Below are positions 39,875 through 48,957 of a DNA stretch of 64,000 bases, one piece after another. Under the pieces are notes generated by a model. It was not told the origin of the DNA, ran no database searches, and worked only from the letters and a program-made list of their open reading frames with translations. Both the position numbers and the translations under genes were made by a program. This stretch comes from Bacillota bacterium (lineage in GTDB: Bacteria; Bacillota; Clostridia; Christensenellales; SZUA-584): the NCBI GenBank assembly GCA_023461435.1, contig JAEYLC010000027.1:29156-93155 (forward strand), given 5' to 3'. Every line of letters begins with the position of its first letter. The first letter of the stretch is position 1.

Positions 39875-42694
39875 TTGGACAATTTAAAGATGCAGAACAA
39901 GACTGATAGAATTCTTGCTGATTATTTAAGTATAAAGAATTGTGAGGGTAAAGAGCAAGACCAAGAACAATCTGGTAAACATACAGTCGCAAATATGAAA
40001 GATATTAGGGATTACCTTTTGAACACTGACTGGAGCTTTTCTGATGATGATACCGGCTATCTGACCCATGATATGCATCCTTATCCGGCTAAGTTTATTC
40101 CACAGATTCCGAATACATTAATTAAATTACTATCACGCCCTGGTGATGTTATTTGGGACCCCTTTGGAGGCAGTGGCACGACTGCATTGGAAGCAATATT
40201 AAATAGACGTACTTTTATTAGTACGGATATAAACCCAATTGGAGAAATTATAGGAAGAGCAAAGACTGTAACCTTATCTGCAAATGACGAGAAAGAACTG
40301 GGGAAATTCTTGTTAATTGTTGAACAACTAGCTTTAAATGAAACATATCTAAGAGAGTATATTGCTACTCGGCAAGAAGAGATAACAAAGTACATACCCA
40401 ACATTCCCCATATTGAGAAGTGGTTTTCACAGAATGCAATCTGTGAATTGGCAGTATTAAAGCAGATAATTAATTATAGCCTCACTACTAGTGAAGCCGT
40501 ATACCTGGCGAAGGCTTCGTTATCAAAAATAATTACACGTGTCTCAAACCAGGAGAGTGAAACCAGATATACAGCCAAAGAAAAGGATGTACCAAACTGT
40601 AAAACATTGATGCTGTTTATTAAAGATTTAAAAGAGAATATCACTAAGACCAAGGCTTTAGGATCACTTTTCAGTTATAGTGAAGGGCAATTTTTGACTC
40701 TGGATGTTATGTCCCGAATTGTAGGCCCTAATTTACCAATCAAGAATGACTCTGTTGATCTTATAGTTACATCACCACCTTATCCTAATGCTTTTGACTA
40801 TCATTTATATCATCGCTTTCGTATTTTCTGGCTGGATGGCAATCCTGTAGAGATGGGCAAAGTAGAAATTGGATCACATTTAAAATATCAAAAACAGAAA
40901 AAGGGCTTTGATGAATTTGAGAATGAAATGAAAAAAGTTCTAACAAATTGCTATATGGCTCTTAAGAATGGAAAGTACGCAGTTTTTGTATTAGGGGATG
41001 CAGTCTTTGAAAAGGAAACATATAAAACTGCAGAAGCAATTGGAAAAGTTGCTGAACAGATAGGCTTTTCAGTTATTGATATTATTACACGTGAATTACC
41101 GGAGAATAAAAGGTCAATTCAAAGTTTTGCACGCAGAGCTAAGGAAGAAAAACTTTTGGTCCTACAAAAGCCTGAAAAAGATACAGAAGTATCATTAATT
41201 CCGGTTGGGTATAAGTTGTGGCCGTATGAAAAAGAAATATCTAAAAAAGAGGTTGAAGCACTTTTTGGCACTTCAGTACATAACGACCGTTTGAATGTCA
41301 ATACTAATAAGTTGTCATTATTAAAGAGGCTTACATTCTATAAAGCATACTCAATAGGAGGTTCGGTTTTCCCAACGTGGCAATCAATTATTGAAAGTGG
41401 TTTTGAAAAACGAGTTAATAAGAAGGATCCGAAATATGTAACACATGGAATACATCCATACAAGGGGAAATTCTACCCGCAGCTGGTACGCCCGCTTTTA
41501 AATATTTACTGTAAATCAGAGGGTGAAACTATACTAGATCCATTCTGTGGCAGTGGCACTATAGCTTTAGAGTGCGCTATTAACGGTTATCGTGCTTTGG
41601 GATGTGATATAAATCCTCTTGCAATTGAGATTGCTAAAGCAAAAACAGATATTTTATTTGTTGATCCCTGCGAGATAGATAAGCAAATATCAATACTAGT
41701 TAATGAATTATCAAATTACAATTCTGATCAATCTTATGATTCGGAGTTTTCGAGTGACGCTATTGATGAAATATATAGCTGGTTTCCGAATCCAGTAGCT
41801 AATAAAATTGGATTCGTATTAAATAAGATTCGCTTGCTTCCTGAAAAACGAATAAAGTGTTTTCTCACAGTTATATTGAGTTCAATAATTAGAGAAGTCT
41901 CTCAACAAGAGCCAAGAGATTTACGAATCAGAAGACGCAACGAACCGATTGAAGATGCACCAGTATTGGAGTTGTTTGTTGATAATTTAGAATGCCAATT
42001 AAAACGAGTATTTTCTTTTTTTAGAATAAGGAATCTTGCACCAAATCAAATAATAGAGCCATACTTATGGTTGGGCAATGCAACGGATAAAGAGGTTTTT
42101 CATAGCCATGTAAAAGAGAATTCTGTAGATTTAGTTATAACAAGTCCCCCATATGCAACGGCTTTGCCTTACATTGATACAAATAGACTTAACCTGTTGA
42201 TTTTGGAAGGTTTAAATGCCTCTAAAAGAATTCCAATTGAGAACGAATTAACCGGAACGCGAGAAATAAAGATAAGTAGCCGTAAGGTTTATGATGACAA
42301 AATCCGCAATCACGACTACCAGAATATTATTTCAACATTAGCAAAGGATTTGATTTCTCAAATATATCTTGAAAATTCAGAAGCTGATGTCGGGTTTAGA
42401 CGCAAAAATATGGCGGCACTTTTATATATGTATTTTTCAGACATGACTGAGGTCATGCAAAACATAGATTACGCTATAAAAAAAGATGGACATATTTGTA
42501 TAGTTATTGGCGATACACAAACAACAACTGGGACTGGAACAAGAATTATTAATACTGCTGAAATTCTAAAGCAAACCTGCGAGTTGCTTGGCTGGAAACT
42601 CAAAGAAACTATACCCATAAGCGTTACTACTGAGAATTATATGCATATTGAGAATGCTATCACGAAAAATGTTATATTTGTATTTAAAAAGTGA
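39875..42694 (+). CDS. Tandem-domain DNA amino-methyltransferase (R-M modification subunit)
   Basis: 939 residues with two complete amino-methyltransferase modules. Module 1: DPFGGSGTTALEAIL (motif I, about 95) and IVTSPPYPNAFDY (motif IV, about 300). Module 2: ILDPFCGSGTIALECA (about 560) and LVITSPPYATALPYI (about 755). TSPPY marks N4-cytosine or N6-adenine methylation. Two fused modules suit an asymmetric site with one activity per strand. Strongly AT-rich with A/T-ending codons, unlike its neighbours, so probably horizontally acquired. TTG start behind GGGGGTAAGG. Convergent with the nuclease gene. Confidence 0.9.
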   Translation: MDNLKMQNKTDRILADYLSIKNCEGKEQDQEQSGKHTVANMKDIRDYLLNTDWSFSDDDTGYLTHDMHPYPAKFIPQIPNTLIKLLSRPGDVIWDPFGGSGTTALEAILNRRTFISTDINPIGEIIGRAKTVTLSANDEKELGKFLLIVEQLALNETYLREYIATRQEEITKYIPNIPHIEKWFSQNAICELAVLKQIINYSLTTSEAVYLAKASLSKIITRVSNQESETRYTAKEKDVPNCKTLMLFIKDLKENITKTKALGSLFSYSEGQFLTLDVMSRIVGPNLPIKNDSVDLIVTSPPYPNAFDYHLYHRFRIFWLDGNPVEMGKVEIGSHLKYQKQKKGFDEFENEMKKVLTNCYMALKNGKYAVFVLGDAVFEKETYKTAEAIGKVAEQIGFSVIDIITRELPENKRSIQSFARRAKEEKLLVLQKPEKDTEVSLIPVGYKLWPYEKEISKKEVEALFGTSVHNDRLNVNTNKLSLLKRLTFYKAYSIGGSVFPTWQSIIESGFEKRVNKKDPKYVTHGIHPYKGKFYPQLVRPLLNIYCKSEGETILDPFCGSGTIALECAINGYRALGCDINPLAIEIAKAKTDILFVDPCEIDKQISILVNELSNYNSDQSYDSEFSSDAIDEIYSWFPNPVANKIGFVLNKIRLLPEKRIKCFLTVILSSIIREVSQQEPRDLRIRRRNEPIEDAPVLELFVDNLECQLKRVFSFFRIRNLAPNQIIEPYLWLGNATDKEVFHSHVKENSVDLVITSPPYATALPYIDTNRLNLLILEGLNASKRIPIENELTGTREIKISSRKVYDDKIRNHDYQNIISTLAKDLISQIYLENSEADVGFRRKNMAALLYMYFSDMTEVMQNIDYAIKKDGHICIVIGDTQTTTGTGTRIINTAEILKQTCELLGWKLKETIPISVTTENYMHIENAITKNVIFVFKK

Positions 42695-42726
42695 TTATTA
42701 GAGTAATTACTTTTTAAGTCATTGCT

Positions 42727-44055
42727 CTAAAGCCACCCCATTTTTCTTGGTACTATAGGGACACCGGTTGATGTCTTCTTACCGCCATCACCGAGGGCCT
42801 GATTACAAACACTCAAATAGTTAGCATATTCGATACTACCAGGCGAATAAAAATGTAAATCATAATCACAAGCAGCATCTGTTGATGGGGTCATTACTAA
42901 GATTGAATAATTACTGATATCGTCATCTACTGGCGGGAGGCTAGAAAGGTATTGTTTACTAACAGTAATCCTTATTTCTTTTTTATTCACATAATAAACC
43001 ATGTTTAGACCATAATGATAAACGTGATTTGTTAAAACACCACTACTATCGTAAACATAAATATCAACAATAGGATCCGGGTCTCTTTGTGGGTAACCTG
43101 GATTATGAGTTGTCGATTTTGGCACGGTCATCCCTGTAAATGGAAATCCAAAAAAAGCAGCGTTTTGAGCTGTTGCTGCTGTGCTTAAGTGAATTTCGGC
43201 ATTTTTATGTGGATTTACTTGAATAACAAGGCCCTCTGTAACAATGGGTATGGTGGCGGATGATGCTGTGGATGGTACATCTGAGGATATTTTAGAGCTG
43301 CTTTTACCTTTCTTGATTACATGTCTGTTTTTTTGAGTAATAGGGAGCTCTAACCCGGCACTTTTGACAGCCGCTTTCATTATATCTTTCGAGATTGGAT
43401 GAGGTGGCTTGATAGTATAACCGCCGGAACCTGTCCCTTTTGAGGCGTTTCTTAAGTTTCGACTTGTCACGCTTCCTTGCCCTTTCGTCGAATGATATTC
43501 GTCCATTAACATATCTTTTTTTTCAAGAATGTTTAAATAGGTAGCATCAAGAATATTGCAGCAGCTAAGTTTGCCGGGCAACAATGCTTCTAGGTTTTTC
43601 AACATATGGTCTACAATCGGCTTCTCGGCAGGTAAAGAAAAATCAAGAATTACTCCACCTTCAAAGTTCGTTTCGAGCCCTCCTGTAGTAAAATTGCTCG
43701 AACCATAATATAAAGAAGCTGAATGCTCACCTGTAAACATATAAATCTTTGGATGGAAAGTCGAATAATCTACGTGCGGGATATAGACTTCATCAAAAAC
43801 ATTTAGAAAATAAGTAAGTGCTTGTAGACTAGTACCTTTATGATCAATTCCAACCACGGCTTTGAGATTCTTCCCCAATGTCTTCCAAGTTTGAATTGAA
43901 TCATGTAAATAGTAAAACGGCTTAATTTTTGCAAATCCTACGGCGCAATAAAACTCATTATATTGTGGACTCTTAAATTGACTTTCTAGCCAATCAATAA
44001 GACGAAATGTTCCAATTGGTTGAGATGAGGGATCAAGGAGTTGAATATTAGGCAC
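42727..44055 (-). CDS. PLD-family (BfiI/NgoFVII-like) restriction endonuclease
   Basis: 442 residues. The N-terminal domain (about 1-165) is phospholipase-D-like: FHPKIYMFTGEHSASLYYG has the catalytic H-x-K, followed by SSNFTTGGLETNFEGG with the conserved Asn and Glu. This HxK...SSN pattern is that of BfiI and NgoFVII-type metal-independent nucleases, active as dimers with one site. A Ser/Lys linker (about 190-270) leads to a C-terminal domain, perhaps the DNA-specificity part. AT-rich like the methyltransferase. It starts two bases after the controller gene. Restriction activity is inferred from context. Confidence 0.82.
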   Translation of the reverse strand: MPNIQLLDPSSQPIGTFRLIDWLESQFKSPQYNEFYCAVGFAKIKPFYYLHDSIQTWKTLGKNLKAVVGIDHKGTSLQALTYFLNVFDEVYIPHVDYSTFHPKIYMFTGEHSASLYYGSSNFTTGGLETNFEGGVILDFSLPAEKPIVDHMLKNLEALLPGKLSCCNILDATYLNILEKKDMLMDEYHSTKGQGSVTSRNLRNASKGTGSGGYTIKPPHPISKDIMKAAVKSAGLELPITQKNRHVIKKGKSSSKISSDVPSTASSATIPIVTEGLVIQVNPHKNAEIHLSTAATAQNAAFFGFPFTGMTVPKSTTHNPGYPQRDPDPIVDIYVYDSSGVLTNHVYHYGLNMVYYVNKKEIRITVSKQYLSSLPPVDDDISNYSILVMTPSTDAACDYDLHFYSPGSIEYANYLSVCNQALGDGGKKTSTGVPIVPRKMGWL

Positions 44056-44057
44056 TG

Positions 44058-44276
44058 TCAGTCCTCCTTTTCTTCAATGAACAATCTATAGGTATCTATT
44101 TTCAGCGTATCCGCAATTCGTTGAACATTCTCTAAACTAATGCTCCGTCGATAACATTCAATAGCACTAATATAAGTTCTATGCATTCCGCATTTTTCAG
44201 CGAATTCTTCTTGAGAAAGATGGAGTTGGGTACGATACTTGCGTAAATTGCTACCAAATACTTTCACGATATCCAT
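44058..44276 (-). CDS. Restriction-modification controller (C) protein, XRE family
   Basis: 72 residues, one HTH of the controller type: LRKYRTQLHLSQEEFAEKCG, MHRTYISAIECYRRSISLEN, and a Leu-rich C-terminus. C proteins delay restriction until DNA is methylated, activating C and R expression at a C-box. Start: ATG 44276 behind GGAGG; the longer frame runs through the C-box. It is two bases from the nuclease gene (C-R operon). Confidence 0.88.
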   Translation of the reverse strand: MDIVKVFGSNLRKYRTQLHLSQEEFAEKCGMHRTYISAIECYRRSISLENVQRIADTLKIDTYRLFIEEKED

Positions 44277-44313
44277 ACATATAAACCTCCAAAATATACT
44301 ATAAATTACGAAT

Positions 44314-44338
44314 ACAATAAGTCTACACACAATAAGTC
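44314..44338 (-). promoter_or_regulatory. C-box operator (direct repeats)
   Basis: On the minus strand GACTTATTGT occurs twice (44338-44329 and 44323-44314), 15 bases apart, separated by GTGTA. This resembles known GACTTATAGTC-type C-boxes. It ends 10 bases before a TATAGT -10 (44303-44298), overlapping the -35 region, as expected for an activator/repressor switch. Confidence 0.8.
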
Positions 44339-44422
44339 ACTCTTTCGATAAACCTAGTAAGTGAGATGTAGTCTCGAATAAAAAGAGGATTTTGCAGGTT
44401 TTTACCGTTTATGAAGAAGGTG

Positions 44423-44452
44423 TTGACAACAGTTAAAACCTTTTAATATACT
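44423..44452 (+). promoter_or_regulatory. Promoter of the symporter operon
   Basis: TTGACA (44423-44428), 18 bases, TATACT (44447-44452). Transcription would begin about 44459 and run through the structured leader. Confidence 0.75.
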
Positions 44453-44458
44453 GTCATA

Positions 44459-44561
44459 AAAGGGTGGTATGGTAGAACGGTAAAAGATCTTCAGCGCGCA
44501 AATAGTTAAAGGATTACACGCGATTTTTCTTTACCTTTCGGATACTTCCGAAGGGTTTTTT
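44459..44561 (+). promoter_or_regulatory. Attenuator-like leader RNA (candidate riboswitch)
   Basis: A strong terminator hairpin (CCTTTCGGA/TCCGAAGGG, 44534-44542 with 44547-44555, then six T) lies between the promoter and the symporter genes. GGTAAA (44479-44484) can pair with TTTACC (44530-44535), whose last two bases are also the foot of the terminator stem. A CGCG/CGCG helix (44495-44498 with 44519-44522) would lie inside. This competition is the layout of a transcription-attenuating riboswitch. I could not match it to a class. Confidence 0.5.
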
Positions 44562-44611
44562 AATTTATAAAAGTTTTGGCTTTCAAAAAAGAATAAACGG
44601 AGGTGAGCGAA

Positions 44612-44791
44612 ATGCTGGGAATGGGTGATTTCTGGATCTTTTTGGTGTACGTGCTTTGCATCGCGTCAACATTGGCCTGCTTGATCTACGGGATTGTGAA
44701 CTGGAATAAGGGCGCCGACATTGACGAACCCGAGGTGGAAAAGGAATGGGAAGACACCGAACGCGACATCACTGAAAAACTCGAAATCTAA
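44612..44791 (+). CDS. Symporter small accessory protein
   Basis: 59 residues: one membrane helix (FWIFLVYVLCIASTLACLIYG) followed by an acidic tail (DEPEVEKEWEDTERDI). This matches the small protein that commonly precedes sodium:solute symporters in Bacillota. ATG 44612 behind GGAGG; the GTG at 44603 overlaps that site. The symporter gene follows 27 bases later. It probably assists assembly or activity of the transporter. Confidence 0.85.
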   Translation: MLGMGDFWIFLVYVLCIASTLACLIYGIVNWNKGADIDEPEVEKEWEDTERDITEKLEI

Positions 44792-44818
44792 AAATGAAAT
44801 GAAAGGACGGAACCCAAA

Positions 44819-46468
44819 ATGGTTGATACCAACATGGTGATCAAAACGATTGTCATTATCGTTTATCTGGCAGTGGTCGCGGTGCTCGGCATCATGGGAT
44901 ACAAAAGAACAAAAACAGCGAGCGATTACTTAATCGGCGGGCGCAAAACCCATCCGATGATTATGGCGCTCTCATACGGCGCGACGTTCATCAGCACGTC
45001 CGCGATCGTCGGCTTTGGCGGAAACGCGGGCGTTTTCGGCATGAGCCTTTTATGGCTGACATTCTTAAATATCTTTCTTGGCATATTCATCGCTTTTATA
45101 TTCTTCGGCAAAAGAACGCGGCGCATCGGCCAGAACCTCAACGCCCACACGTTCCCCGAGTTCTTGGGCAAACGCTTTCAATCGAAATTCATTCAAAAAT
45201 ACATCGGAATCGTCATCTTTATATTTATGCCTGTATACACGGCCGCCGTCATGATCGGCGTGGCCAAGTTTTTGGAAAGCGGCCTTGGGGTGCCGTATGA
45301 CATTGCGCTGCTCGTGTTCGGCGTACTCATCGCGGTTTATGTGCTGTTCGGCGGCATCAAGGGCGTGATGTATACGGACGCGTTTCAGGGCGTCATCATG
45401 CTCGTGGGCATGGTCGTGCTGCTTGTGGCTGTGTATGCGCAGCTTGGCGGCATCACATCGGCCCATCAGCAGCTCACGGATCTCTCCACGAATCCGGCTG
45501 TGGCCGACCAGATCACCAACTTGCAGGCGGGCGGCTTCAACGGATGGACCTCCATGCCGGCGGAGGGCTCAAAATACTGGTGGACAGTCGTCACCACGAT
45601 CGTGCTCGGCGTCGGCATCGGCGTGCTCGCGCAGCCGCAGCTGGCCGTGCGCTTCATGACGGTCAAGAGCGACCGCGAGATCAACCGCGCGGTGCCGATC
45701 GGCGGCGTTTTCATACTGTTCATGACGGGCGTGGCGTTCGTGGTCGGCGCGCTCTCGAATGTGCTGTTCTTCAACGCGCAGGGGCAGGTCGCGATTGCTG
45801 CGGCTGGCGGTTCCACCGACAGCATTATCCCGTTGTTCCTTGATAACTTCATGCCCGAGTGGTTTGTGACGGTGTTTCTCGTATTGCTGCTCGCGGCGGG
45901 CATGTCCACCATCAGCTCTCAGTTCCACGCGATCGGCACGGCGGTGGGGCGGGATATATTCAAAGTGAAGGAAGACACCTCGCCTGGCAAGAGCATGCTG
46001 ATCTCACGCATCGGCGTGCTCGTGGCGATTGTGATCACCATCGTTTTGTCATTCGTGCTGCCGACGATCTGGGACGGCGCCATCGCGATCGCGACGGCTT
46101 TGTTCTTCGGGCTTTGCTGCGCGGCGTTTCTGCCCATGTACTTCGGCGCGCTGTACTTTAAAAAGATGACGCGTACCGCGGCAATCTCGGGCATGGTCGC
46201 GGGCTCTGTGAGCAGCCTGCTATGGATGATGTTCTTTCACGCCAAGGAGGCCACGGTGATCAAGGTATGCGAATGGCTGTTCGGCGTACCGACGCTGGCG
46301 CCCGCAGGCTCCAACCTTGATGTGGTGGACCCGCTGATCGTCGCGCTGCCCATCGCGATCATCGCGACGGTGATTGCCCAAGTGGTCAGCAAGAAGCGCC
46401 TTGAGAAGCAGCACCTTGATTTATGCTTCCACGGCATGAAGACGCAGGCGCAGACGGAGCAGGCATAA
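44819..46468 (+). CDS. Sodium:solute symporter (SSS family)
   Basis: 549 residues with about 13 membrane helices in the LeuT fold. The family patterns include DYLIGGRKTHPMIMALSYGA, the Na2-site-like FISTSAIVGFGG, GVMYTDAFQGVIML and LAAGMSTISSQFHAIGTAVG. It uses the sodium gradient to import an organic solute; the substrate is unknown. AAAGGACGG precedes the ATG. Operon of accessory protein and transporter, possibly under the leader RNA. Confidence 0.93.
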   Translation: MVDTNMVIKTIVIIVYLAVVAVLGIMGYKRTKTASDYLIGGRKTHPMIMALSYGATFISTSAIVGFGGNAGVFGMSLLWLTFLNIFLGIFIAFIFFGKRTRRIGQNLNAHTFPEFLGKRFQSKFIQKYIGIVIFIFMPVYTAAVMIGVAKFLESGLGVPYDIALLVFGVLIAVYVLFGGIKGVMYTDAFQGVIMLVGMVVLLVAVYAQLGGITSAHQQLTDLSTNPAVADQITNLQAGGFNGWTSMPAEGSKYWWTVVTTIVLGVGIGVLAQPQLAVRFMTVKSDREINRAVPIGGVFILFMTGVAFVVGALSNVLFFNAQGQVAIAAAGGSTDSIIPLFLDNFMPEWFVTVFLVLLLAAGMSTISSQFHAIGTAVGRDIFKVKEDTSPGKSMLISRIGVLVAIVITIVLSFVLPTIWDGAIAIATALFFGLCCAAFLPMYFGALYFKKMTRTAAISGMVAGSVSSLLWMMFFHAKEATVIKVCEWLFGVPTLAPAGSNLDVVDPLIVALPIAIIATVIAQVVSKKRLEKQHLDLCFHGMKTQAQTEQA

Positions 46469-46636
46469 TCAGCACTCTTGGCTCCCATTTGATTACCGCG
46501 TAGAGTGGGGCGGGGGAGTTGGATTTATGGGTGGAGGCAAAGAGACGCAGCCAGCCCATGCGATTAGCTATAGACGTGGGATTCCCCTTATTGCTCACGC
46601 TTAATCGAATGACATTTGGAGCTTTGCCAAAAACAT

Positions 46637-46669
46637 AACCGGAGTATCAAAACGATGCTCCGGTTTTTA
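46637..46669 (+). terminator. Terminator after the symporter gene
   Basis: AACCGGAG/CTCCGGTT perfect 8-bp stem, then TTT. It lies 170 bases past the stop, and by symmetry could also help the minus-strand permease gene. Confidence 0.75.
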
Positions 46670-46701
46670 TTGATAAAATAATTATCAATGAATATTGTTT
46701 T

Positions 46702-47457
46702 TCATACCTTGCGCCGATATGCTTTCATCGCGAAAAAGTAAGCGACTATTATAATTCCCAAACACCACGCGAGGGCAACCCATATCTCGTTCCCGACAGG
46801 CTCGGAATTGAGGAGCGAACGCACGGCTTCCACGATCGACGTGACGGGCTGGTTCTCGGCAAAAGCGCGAACGGTAGTCGGCATTGTTTCTGTCGGGGCA
46901 AAAGCGGAGCTGATAAAGGGCAGGAATATCAGCGGGTAAGAAAACGCTGTTGCGCCTTCCATGGACTTTGCCGTGAGGCCCGGCAGAACCGCGACCCATG
47001 TCAGCGCGAGAGTGAACAGCGCGAGTATCCCCGTGACGGCAAGCCATGAGAGTATTCCCGCGCTTGATCGAAAGCCCATGACAAGGGCGATCAGGATAAT
47101 CGCCGCGACAGAAATCGCATTGGAAACAAGCGAGGTCAGCACATGCCCCCACAGCATTGACGAGCGTTTGATGGGCATTGAGCTGAACCGCGCGAAAAGC
47201 CCTCCCTGTATATCCATAAACAGCCGCAAAGCGGTGTAAGATATGCCGCTGGCGATGGCCATCAGCAGTATGCCCGGCAGCAGATAATTCACATAATTCA
47301 AGTTATCATCCATACTTGTTTTTATCGCGCCGCCGAACACGTAGACGAACAGCATCATCATCATGATCGGGACAATCGCAACCGTAATAATGGTATCCGG
47401 GCTGCGCAGTATGTGGCGCATTGAGCGCCCGAACAGCACGCCAGTTTTGTTTTTCAT
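46702..47457 (-). CDS. ABC-2 type permease (drug-exporter, DrrB-like)
   Basis: About 251 residues with six helices. An N-terminal RSPDTIITVAIVPIMMMMLF begins the fold and a C-terminal FISSAFAPTETMPTTVRAFA is the hallmark ABC-2 loop. Start ATG 47457 (MKNKTGVLFG) overlaps the ATPase stop; the longer frame is ATPase shadow. It forms an exporter with the ATPase, under PadR control. Confidence 0.92.
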   Translation of the reverse strand: MKNKTGVLFGRSMRHILRSPDTIITVAIVPIMMMMLFVYVFGGAIKTSMDDNLNYVNYLLPGILLMAIASGISYTALRLFMDIQGGLFARFSSMPIKRSSMLWGHVLTSLVSNAISVAAIILIALVMGFRSSAGILSWLAVTGILALFTLALTWVAVLPGLTAKSMEGATAFSYPLIFLPFISSAFAPTETMPTTVRAFAENQPVTSIVEAVRSLLNSEPVGNEIWVALAWCLGIIIVAYFFAMKAYRRKV

Positions 47458-47458
47458 T

Positions 47459-48235
47459 TTAATTGCTCTCCTTTTTTTCACCCCGCGCGGGGGCTCCGAT
47501 GATCGCAAGAAAAATTTCCTCCAACGATGGCTGCTTTTCGATGTATTCAACCTTCGCGGGCGGAAACAGCTTTTTAAGCTCTTCGAGTGTTCCGTTTGCA
47601 ATGATTTTACCGTCGTGAAGTATGGCGATTCTGTCGGCAAGCTGCTCCGCTTCCTCCAAATGCTGCGTCGTGAGCAGAATCGTCACGCCGCTGCCGGCAA
47701 GCTCCCTGACGGTTTTCCAGACTTCAAGCCGTCCCTCCGGGTCAAGCCCGGTCGTCGGCTCGTCAAGGAATATGACGGGGGGTGTTCCCACAAGGCTCAT
47801 GGCGATATCGAGTCGGCGCGTCATGCCGCCTGAATACGTTCCGACCCGCCGGTTGGCCGCGTCGCCGAGCCCGAAGCGTTCAAGCAGACTGTCGGCGGTT
47901 TGTGACGGGTATTTGATATCCCGGAGCTTGGCGATCAGTATCAGATTTTCCCGTCCGGTGAGGATACCGTCCACGGCGGCAAACTGCCCGGTCAGGCTGA
48001 TCGACTGCCGCACATGGTCGGGCTGCGCCGCCACATCAAACCCGTTGACGGCCGCGTTCCCGCCGTCGTGCTTAAGCAGTGTGGTGAGTATTTTGACAAT
48101 TGTCGTCTTGCCTGCACCGTTACTGCCGAGCAGAGCGAAAATACTGCCCTTTTCCACCTCGAAATCGACGCCCTTCAGGACATGAAGCTGTTTAAAGGAC
48201 TTTTGCAGCCCTTTCACTTGAATAGCATTTTCCAT
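47459..48235 (-). CDS. ABC transporter ATP-binding protein (DrrA-like)
   Basis: 258 residues: Walker A LGSNGAGKTT, signature YSGGMTRRLDIAMSL, Walker B PVIFLDEPTTGLDPEGR, H-loop LLTTQHLEEAEQL. The C-terminal FPPAKVEYIEKQPSLEEIFL matches the daunorubicin-resistance ATPase group. It drives the ABC-2 permease encoded next. Confidence 0.95.
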   Translation of the reverse strand: MENAIQVKGLQKSFKQLHVLKGVDFEVEKGSIFALLGSNGAGKTTIVKILTTLLKHDGGNAAVNGFDVAAQPDHVRQSISLTGQFAAVDGILTGRENLILIAKLRDIKYPSQTADSLLERFGLGDAANRRVGTYSGGMTRRLDIAMSLVGTPPVIFLDEPTTGLDPEGRLEVWKTVRELAGSGVTILLTTQHLEEAEQLADRIAILHDGKIIANGTLEELKKLFPPAKVEYIEKQPSLEEIFLAIIGAPARGEKKESN

Positions 48236-48250
48236 CCCAAAATCCCTCTC

Positions 48251-48601
48251 TTACCTTGTTTTATCCGTGACCTTTGTCATAGCCTTGTTCACTTCTTGGG
48301 CTATGGCTTCTTGATAGATGTCAGCGTAAGTTTTCGAACCTTTGATGAGATCATCGCAGAAAGCCGCGACATCACTGCCCGTCACTTCCAGCGCGCCTTT
48401 ACCCAGGGCCGCGCCCTCTTCAAAAAGGCCGACAATCCCTGAGAGCAATGCCGTCCCTTCAGTTAAATCAATAGGGCCGACTTTGAAGAGATATTTTTGA
48501 ATCTCCCTATAAACAATCTGATATTCTTGCGGGAGCGCCTTGACACGCGCCATATGCGCCCGCCACTCTTTTTTGCCATCGATGATATCTTGAATTTTCA
48601 T
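48251..48601 (-). CDS. DUF1048 protein B
   Basis: 116 residues. The pattern KIQDIIDGKKEWRAHMARVK, then LPQEYQIVYREIQKYLFK and a C-terminal CDDLIKGSKTYADIYQEAI is DUF1048, a small helical family found in PadR/ABC operons. Paralogous to the upstream DUF1048 gene, which overlaps it by four bases. Function unknown; perhaps binds the PadR regulator or the transporter. Confidence 0.85.
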   Translation of the reverse strand: MKIQDIIDGKKEWRAHMARVKALPQEYQIVYREIQKYLFKVGPIDLTEGTALLSGIVGLFEEGAALGKGALEVTGSDVAAFCDDLIKGSKTYADIYQEAIAQEVNKAMTKVTDKTR

Positions 48602-48957
48602 TTTATCCTCCTATTTGCTAATTTCTTAGCGATATTATTGTTGAGCTGCTCGCGCCACTTGTCTCGGAAGGTTATTGCGCCTTCTTCACCAGCCAACGCG
48701 GAGCAGAAGCCTTGGATATCGTCGCCCAAAACCTCTTGGACGCTCTGACCATCCGCCGCCGTTTCTTCGAGCAGGCCCAGCACACCGTCTAGAATCGGCA
48801 TGAGATTGCGGCCGGTAAAATCGGTATGCGGCCAGAGGTGGGCTTTTATTTGTTCCCATGCCGCTTGATAATCAGCCGGCAGCTTTTTGGCTCGCGCTTC
48901 AAAGGCTTTCAATTCTTTTGTCATATCGCTGCCCGTGATTTTCTCCCAAAAATTCAT
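48598..48957 (-). CDS. DUF1048 protein A
   Basis: 119 residues: MNFWEKITGSDMTKELKAFE, LPADYQAAWEQIKAHLWP, and a C-terminal GAITFRDKWREQLN. DUF1048 family, paralogue of protein B. Start ATG 48957 behind AAGGAG; it overlaps the PadR stop by four bases. Confidence 0.85.
   Translation of the reverse strand: MNFWEKITGSDMTKELKAFEARAKKLPADYQAAWEQIKAHLWPHTDFTGRNLMPILDGVLGLLEETAADGQSVQEVLGDDIQGFCSALAGEEGAITFRDKWREQLNNNIAKKLANRRIK

Noticed and set aside
46469..46636. Minus-strand frame between the symporter and ABC permease genes
   Set aside because: No ribosome binding site or recognisable sequence, and it extends into the antisense of the symporter gene.
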